DNA of 64,000 nucleotides from Dipteris shenzhenensis (taxonomy: Eukaryota; Polypodiophyta; Polypodiopsida; Gleicheniales), in the NCBI GenBank assembly GCA_047967505.1, contig CM106541.1. One strand, 5' to 3'. The notes beneath the pieces were generated by a model. The model saw nothing but the letters and a program-made list of their open reading frames with translations, made no database searches and had not been told where the DNA came from. Position 1 is the first letter of the stretch; every line of letters begins with the position of its first letter. Positions 57,886-64,000 of the stretch are shown piece after piece. The position numbers were made by a program, and so were the translations under genes.

Positions 57886-60396
57886 TGAATACTTAACTTC
57901 TCTTAGGCATGAATGGAGTATCTACTATGGCTATCTTAGATGGAGAGGAGTGTGGGCTAGTATTGCAACCAAGAACATGTGGAATAGATGGGGAAGAAAG
58001 ACCTTGGAGGTTTACTGACCTAATCATAAAGCTTGTTCATGGTGGAAACCTAAACCACCCAATAGGGATTCTCAAGCATACAATGGTTTTCAACTCCAAG
58101 ATTTAGTTTGAGCATACAATAATTGTTGAGGAATTTTTAGAGGCACACTAACTATGACATTATCTTGGTAGACCATTTAGGAGACGTTATCTTGGGTAGA
58201 CCATTCATGAGATGTTATCTTGGGTAGACCATCCATGATATATTTGAAGATGTTCCATGATAGGGGCTATGACCAAATGTACCTTTGACATGAAGACAAG
58301 ATGTGGCCCTAGTGACACTCTCAATTTGGCCTCCTAAGTAGAGTGCAAAATTCAAAGAAAAAATACAAAGGGGTAGCTTTACTTTTTTGGAAAAAAAATC
58401 CAACTTGAGCATAACCATCTCTATCAACATGCAAGGTGACCTCATCGACAAAAGTAGTCAATGAATTTTAAACAAGTCTGGCCACCCAAGGCCACATGTG
58501 CCCAAATGCTTATTAAAGGCATTGACACCCATCCTCGTATATTGCATATGTCCATTCATAGTAAGCCTATATCTAAGCAGACTTCACTCCATGGTTGGCT
58601 AACCACAAAACAAAGCCTCAGAGCCTAAGGCTACTAAAAGGGTATAATCACCATACCTAGCTACTAAAGGCTCAATTTAATGCAAAAGAAGAAAGCCCAA
58701 CCTACTTTATGCTCCTCTCCAAATATGCACCATGACTACCCAAGGCTACCTTGTACTCACTAAGAATGATGCATCAAATAATAAGAAATGCATGAAAGGA
58801 TCAAGGAAGGGTGTCTCTAAGGGATCGTTCATGCCACATTCAACATCTTTTCTCTTTCTCATGTCTACAAATTTATCTTCAACAATATACTAGGGTACAC
58901 CACTCCTAATGAGAGGATCATCAAGAATCAGCATGAAGCATGTTTGTAGCCACATTAAAGGATGTTCAACTATGTTTAAGAAATTTCATCTTGCTTCTTA
59001 GTAGGATCAAGTTTATCCAGTGGCATAAGAGTCAAGAATCGGGTCATGATTGACAAGCCAAATAGAGATCTAGCTAGTAAAGCCATGTTTGTATTATATG
59101 CATGTGGTTATTTATTGCATCATTACACCTTCATGACCCAGCATTGTTTAGTCCAAGCCACTTTTGTAGGAGAGACAAGAGTTCAATCAAATTGAGTTGA
59201 CGTGTGCGGGAAACAATAACCTAGTAAAAGAGTCAATATGTGAACATGCTGAGTGGAGGAGAGTCCTCTCACACATGCACTAAAAACTAGCTATTTTCAA
59301 GTTTAACATGCAACCACACAACAAATGCCGATGGAGCTCATGCCAAGCACACAACATATATTATCTTGTTGACATTGGGTTATCTCAACAACCTCCAGTC
59401 AAGCCCATGCATGTGAGTTAAGTCAATTTGACCCCAAGGATCAAGACCATGCATGCAAGTTAGGTAAGTCTCTTGAACCAAGATGATTTGGAAGGCAAAT
59501 AATCAACAATGACAGTGGAACCGGCATGACCTCAAATCACAAAAAGGGACAACTTAGGCAACAAAGGAGTAGTCAATCAATGGTAGTAGTCCAGTGAGTT
59601 CTAAGGTCTAGAATTAGAAGTATGCTTCCTCAAGCCACCTGAGTCTATAGGTACTTAGAAAGTGAGTCCAAGGTAAGACACACATGACTCACCCATGTGC
59701 GAAGGTCCTTGATTTTTTGTTAGGATCTGCATAGTCCAATGAGAGTCAAGTCCAGCGATAGCGAGGGTTGATGAGCCTCAGTCAAGGCAGGGAACCGAGT
59801 GTCTAAGCATTGACTCTACAACTATGTCTATTGTAACTAGCAGTTCTACATTAATAAAAGTACTATTTACTTTTTGTATTGACTTTTCCATTTTTGCATA
59901 GTTGTATTCATGAAAAACTCTTGATCATATGTCTCCATATAGTTTCACCCATGTAGCACAAACCCTATTGTTATGTTTACTTGACCTCTATTCTACAACC
60001 TGACCATTATGATCATCCTACACAACATCTCTCTCTCATATTGATATATAGTCGACCATCGACATAAATATGTTGTACTTAGGAATTAGTATTTGATGAA
60101 ACAATTTTACATTGGGCTATGGCATTGTCTAAAAAAAGTAATTTTCTTTTTATACAAATTAGTTTATCAAATGGTTGAATTTCAACATATTTTGATATTA
60201 AGATCGGAAGGCTAGATTTGGAAGCATGAATATGACAATAGTTGTCTTTTTGAAAAATCGATGAAAACATTCTGCATCTTTTGCATTTTGCATTGGCGTG
60301 AATGCTCGTTTAGTAGCTCCACTACCACAGCTCATTTGTATCAGTTTTTTCACAATCTCATAGACCCATCGGTCTTCCGAAGACTTTAATAAACTT

Positions 60397-60399
<3 letters not shown>

Positions 60400-60448
<49 letters not shown>
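60400..60448. repeat. (CT)n microsatellite
   Basis: About 24 uninterrupted CT dinucleotides. An apparent minus-strand frame with Arg-Glu repeats is only the translation of this tract. Confidence 0.97.
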
Positions 60449-60451
<3 letters not shown>

Positions 60452-60739
60452 CTTCTTTTCCCCATTTTATGTTTGTTTGCTTACTTCCAAGTTGCAATTT
60501 AACATGATACTGGAGGTTAGGCTTCTCCCTCTTAGGCCCACCACTAAGTAGATGTTCAAAATACTATACAAGTGTCTTGAATTGAAGCTCTACGCAATGG
60601 TGCATTTCCTTGTAAACTTGGCAAGGTGCATGTTTCTACACAATATCTCCTTGAAAGAAACATCAATAGCAAAAGCTATCCTCATTTTGGTCATTGGAGG
60701 TTCTATGAATCTCTTGATTATTGTGTGGTTGCATTGTGA

Positions 60740-61012
60740 TTCCCTATGAATGAATGCTATAAGGAGTTGAGTGATTGAGGTTTTCGTATTCATAAAGTTG
60801 TGCTAATTTTGGAACTTTGGAGAGGAAGGGCTAAGAAACTTGTACATGATGCTATTATGTCTATCAAGCTTGTGAGTGATGTCATATTTCATTGTTCTTC
60901 CCTATTAATAAACAATATAAGGAGTGAGTTATTTTATGTCATATTGGAGCTTTGGAGAGGAAGCACTCAAAAATTCCTAGATCATGCTATCAAATCTATG
61001 AAAATTTCATGA
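60740..61012 (+). repeat. two-copy imperfect repeat with an open frame
   Basis: TTTGGAACTTTGGAGAGGAA at about 60809 recurs as ATTGGAGCTTTGGAGAGGAA at about 60944, and TCCCTATGAATGAATGC / TCCCTATTAATAAACAA precede them. The plus frame at 60800-61012 therefore has LILELWRGRAKKLVHDAI and VILELWRGSTQKFLDHAI. No family is recognised. Confidence 0.6.
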
Positions 61013-63162
61013 ATGTATGTGAGCTTTGATCTGTGAAAATCACACGAATGGGGTGAGTTTAACTTGCAAAACTTGCCTAAAAGCATGTGAGGTTTAATAT
61101 ATGAAACTCACATGAAAGCATGTGAGTTTGGATCTACAAAACTATCATGAAAGGAGCTGAGTATTGACCTACGAGAAATATGCATGGAATTGTGTGAAGA
61201 CTGATCTTTGATGAATTGCCATGGAACCTTTTGAATGTTGACTAGAAATGCATGTGAAGCTACTACTTACTGAGAGGAAGAACTATTTTAGTTGAAATGT
61301 ATGATCTATTGCTTTAAATAGAGAATACAAATGGAAAAAGACATGCAACATAATAGTGCACATTTTGAGTAGATGGCCCACAAAGGACTGGATGGCCAAA
61401 CAAATTAAAGTAAGAGACTATGCCATAGAAACCTACAATGTACAACTCTTGAGAAATGAAGACTTAATACAACTTACCCCTTTGGGTTAAGCTTAGGACT
61501 TCCCCATGTCCCTTTTTAGAATACTCTCTAGACCTTAATCTATGGTGCAATTTATAACACCCCTTATTAAATTGCTCTACATTAAGTAGCGGGTGCATCA
61601 CTTATATTTTTGGACTTTTTGAAATGAAAAATTGAAATTGAAAATGAAAATATCAAAGTAGTATTTGACTAAGCACGGTAACTATGCAGCCGAAGTCTGT
61701 ACATTAAATATAGCTAACTAGCATTTCCCCTCTTAAGTTTTAGTTTGATATTGAAAAGAGTGAAGTTTGTTGAGGGAAAGTGGTCTTCTTGGAGATGTCC
61801 ACAAAATGGACTATCCTTCTCCTTTATAGATGAGGCCTAAATGAAATAGCATGATAAAAATTTGGGCAAAATTTTGATGAGGTTGAAAACTAAACCTCTT
61901 TGCATGTGGAATTCGAACCATTATGTGCTAATTTTGTCTTCCTCTTGGATCAAATATTTGCATTCAATTCGGAAGCATTCGTTGACTTTTTCTAAACCAA
62001 AGTTGAAACATCTTTAGGACTTGAAGAAGTGACGACCTCCATGGATTATCTAGTGACTTGATTGAGTCAATGCCATTATAGCCCCTCTTTGTCAAAGTTG
62101 ATTTGATGTTGAATTTGCTTTTCATAGTGTTTATCTATTCTTGACTGCATGTGAACAAGTCTAGTTATTGATGTTGATGATAAACATTGAATCTCCCCAG
62201 AGAATATAAATGAATTGTGTCATTGAGATTGATCCAATGAAATATCTATTGCATCTAGAAGTACTAACTAACATAAGAATGGAATTTCTTTGACATTTTT
62301 ATCAATGTTGGTGCCTTGATAAGTGCTAATTTCTTGGCATATTTTACTAATTACCTTTCTTGTATCTTGATCTTCCGAACTATCTATGACGCTTTTCATA
62401 AATACCAAGATTGGATCGTTGATGCTGTAATAAGTAGAGTGGAGTTGATGATGTGTGTTGTCTCATGTCCAAGTCCATTGATTTGAAGCTTGATGATGAA
62501 TACCATTGTGCATTTCTTGCATGTTGTCAAAAATGATTTCATCCTCTATAGAGTTCATTGTCATAAACTGTTGTAAAATTGCCATAGGCAAATGGAAAAA
62601 ATGTCATAGCTGAATGACAATATGCCATGACTATCTTCCAAATCTGAATCATGACAAAAAAGTGGATTGCCATAAGGAAAAAAATATTCGTTGACTACAT
62701 TGTCACATGTATTAGTAATCATATCTAGATCACTCATGTGATGTGATCTTCATTAGGATCAATTGGAATTATTAAAGAGTTGACAATGTCTTCATGTGTG
62801 TAAAAACTTTGATATTGATTGTTTCTCACATATGCTTGTATCGAATCACTTGATTGATTGTTGAAAACATATTTTGATGTTGGAATGATGTTTTGACTTT
62901 GTTGATAGCTATCTTAAGTGCTTTTCCAAAAATCTTTTGCATTTTCATCAAAGAAACAAAATAATGCATATGCACTTTGGCATGTATCTATATCTAGATC
63001 AACTATGTGATCTTGAGTTGTCTATATCATATTTGAATGCATGTGTGATGAGAACTCCATCTCATTTCTTGACTTTTCATAGTGGTCGTGTTTCATAGTG
63101 TTCTTGTTGTTGATTATCACAATTGAAAATATATTTGCTAATGATGGATATTTGCAAAAATG

Positions 63163-63228
63163 CATTGATTGACATTACTAAATGCATTGACTGACATTAT
63201 TAAATGTGTTGACTGACATTATCAAAAT
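63163..63228. repeat. 22-bp tandem repeat, three copies
   Basis: CATTGATTGACATTACTAAA, CATTGACTGACATTATTAAA and TGTTGACTGACATTATCAAA start at 63163, 63185 and 63207. Copies differ at a few positions. Non-coding. Confidence 0.9.
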
Positions 63229-64000
63229 CATTGAGGATTTCACATTCAAAAAATGAATGCATAGCACTCCTTTTCTCTTCCATTGATCTTGTTCTGCGAA
63301 ATTGTATTTGGGTGATTTTATTGTCACCTAGCACTGTCACCAAATCAACCTCATGACCTAGTTATGTAGCTCAACCTCCACCTTTTACTTCAATCTCCAA
63401 CTAGGATAAAATACAATCTAACATATGCTCAACAAGAATTTGCTTCACAATTGAAGCATAGAACTTTGAAGGCTCAATTAGAAAGCACCATTAACAATGC
63501 TTCAATTGAATGTAGAAGAGATGACTCAATGCAGATATTCCTTAAGTTCACAAGCTTTGGCTTTGGCCATATAAGAGCCACCTAAAATCTTATGAAGGTG
63601 ATTGAGTGAATTCCATAAAACTACTTACAAAATAATAAAAATCTGTCTAAGATAATGAGAGTGATGTGACTACATGGAAAATAAAATGTAGATCCTATCT
63701 TTGTCTAAGCACCATGATTCAAGCAAACCACCTCCCCATTCTTTCTAAGGTGTACACTCTTTTTCCAAGCCGCTCTCTGTCTATCTATCTATTGTTGCTG
63801 TTTCATTTGTGCTTCTAGCACTTTGGCCCACATTGCCAGCGATCAAGTTTTGGCCTCTATGACCATCTACACTATTTCGCTACCCAAGAGATACAATCTA
63901 TATTTTCTTCTCTGGATTCTAGTCTAAGTATGATGACTCTGTAGTGTAGCAAAGTGTTGGATTGTACATTCTTCAATTTTGACAATCTCAGATCCTACCA

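Larger units (their letters stand above)
54638..64000. other. AT-rich non-coding end of the window, no gene recognised
   Basis: Open frames are short on both strands and match nothing known to me. The stretch contains minor tandem repeats (57660-57885, 60740-61012, 63163-63228) and a CT microsatellite (60400-60448), listed separately. Decayed transposon DNA beyond recognition is likely but not shown. No tRNA or rRNA was seen. Confidence 0.5.

Noticed and set aside
60198-60497. Minus-strand ORF with a long Arg-Glu repeat
   Set aside because: It is only the translation of the (CT)n microsatellite at 60400-60448.

Overview
The window is nuclear DNA from a land plant with a large, repeat-rich genome. 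The evidence is one intron-containing plant-type gene set in dense, mostly decayed transposable elements: Ty1/Copia, Ty3/Gypsy, two kinds of LINE, short non-autonomous LTR elements and a Helitron-class element. Nothing bacterial, viral or organellar was recognised. Long TE-filled introns, the LINE types and the Helitron type fit a seed-free plant such as a fern or lycophyte, but that is a guess; the sequence does not fix the species.

The only gene that looks intact is a two-exon gene on the minus strand, read here as a plant O-fucosyltransferase-like protein. Exon 1 (44005-44459) carries the start codon, a signal anchor and the N-terminal GDP-fucose-binding half. Exon 2 (30153-31269) carries the C-terminal half. 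They join in phase across a 12.7-kb intron (31270-44004) and give a 523-residue protein with no internal stop. The intron holds a Copia RNase H/LTR remnant, a truncated Gypsy gag, two related Copia copies joined tail to tail, and a short LTR-pair element.

Layout. 600-9382: two Copia elements head to head, A on minus and B on plus, each lacking its 5' part. 9383-16507: non-coding, with a 54-bp tandem repeat. 16508-16860: a Copia-type primer-binding site and LTR on minus. 17005-18655: a decayed plus-strand ORF with a coiled coil, family unknown. 18902-20837: a short LTR pair with no coding. 21130-23260: a degenerate LINE with reverse transcriptase and a C-terminal zinc-finger motif. 24347-28100: a degenerate Copia with both LTRs. 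30153-44459: the host gene. 44460-46215: its 5' flank, with tandem and hairpin repeats. 46216-51290: a decayed Helitron of Helentron type. 51286-51545: a 105-107-bp array shared with the host gene's 5' flank. 53040-54637: an L1-type LINE remnant. 54638-64000: AT-rich DNA with minor tandem repeats and no gene seen.

The most notable element is at 46216-51290: an OB-fold (RPA-like) ORF, a Helitron N-terminal and HUH Rep region, a Pif1-type helicase that has lost its Walker A loop, and an apurinic-type endonuclease (EEP) remnant at the 3' end. Rep-helicase plus EEP defines the Helentron group, which is better known from animals, fungi and oomycetes than from plants. It lies directly upstream of the host gene. 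The repeat at its 3' edge also occurs at the host gene's start codon.
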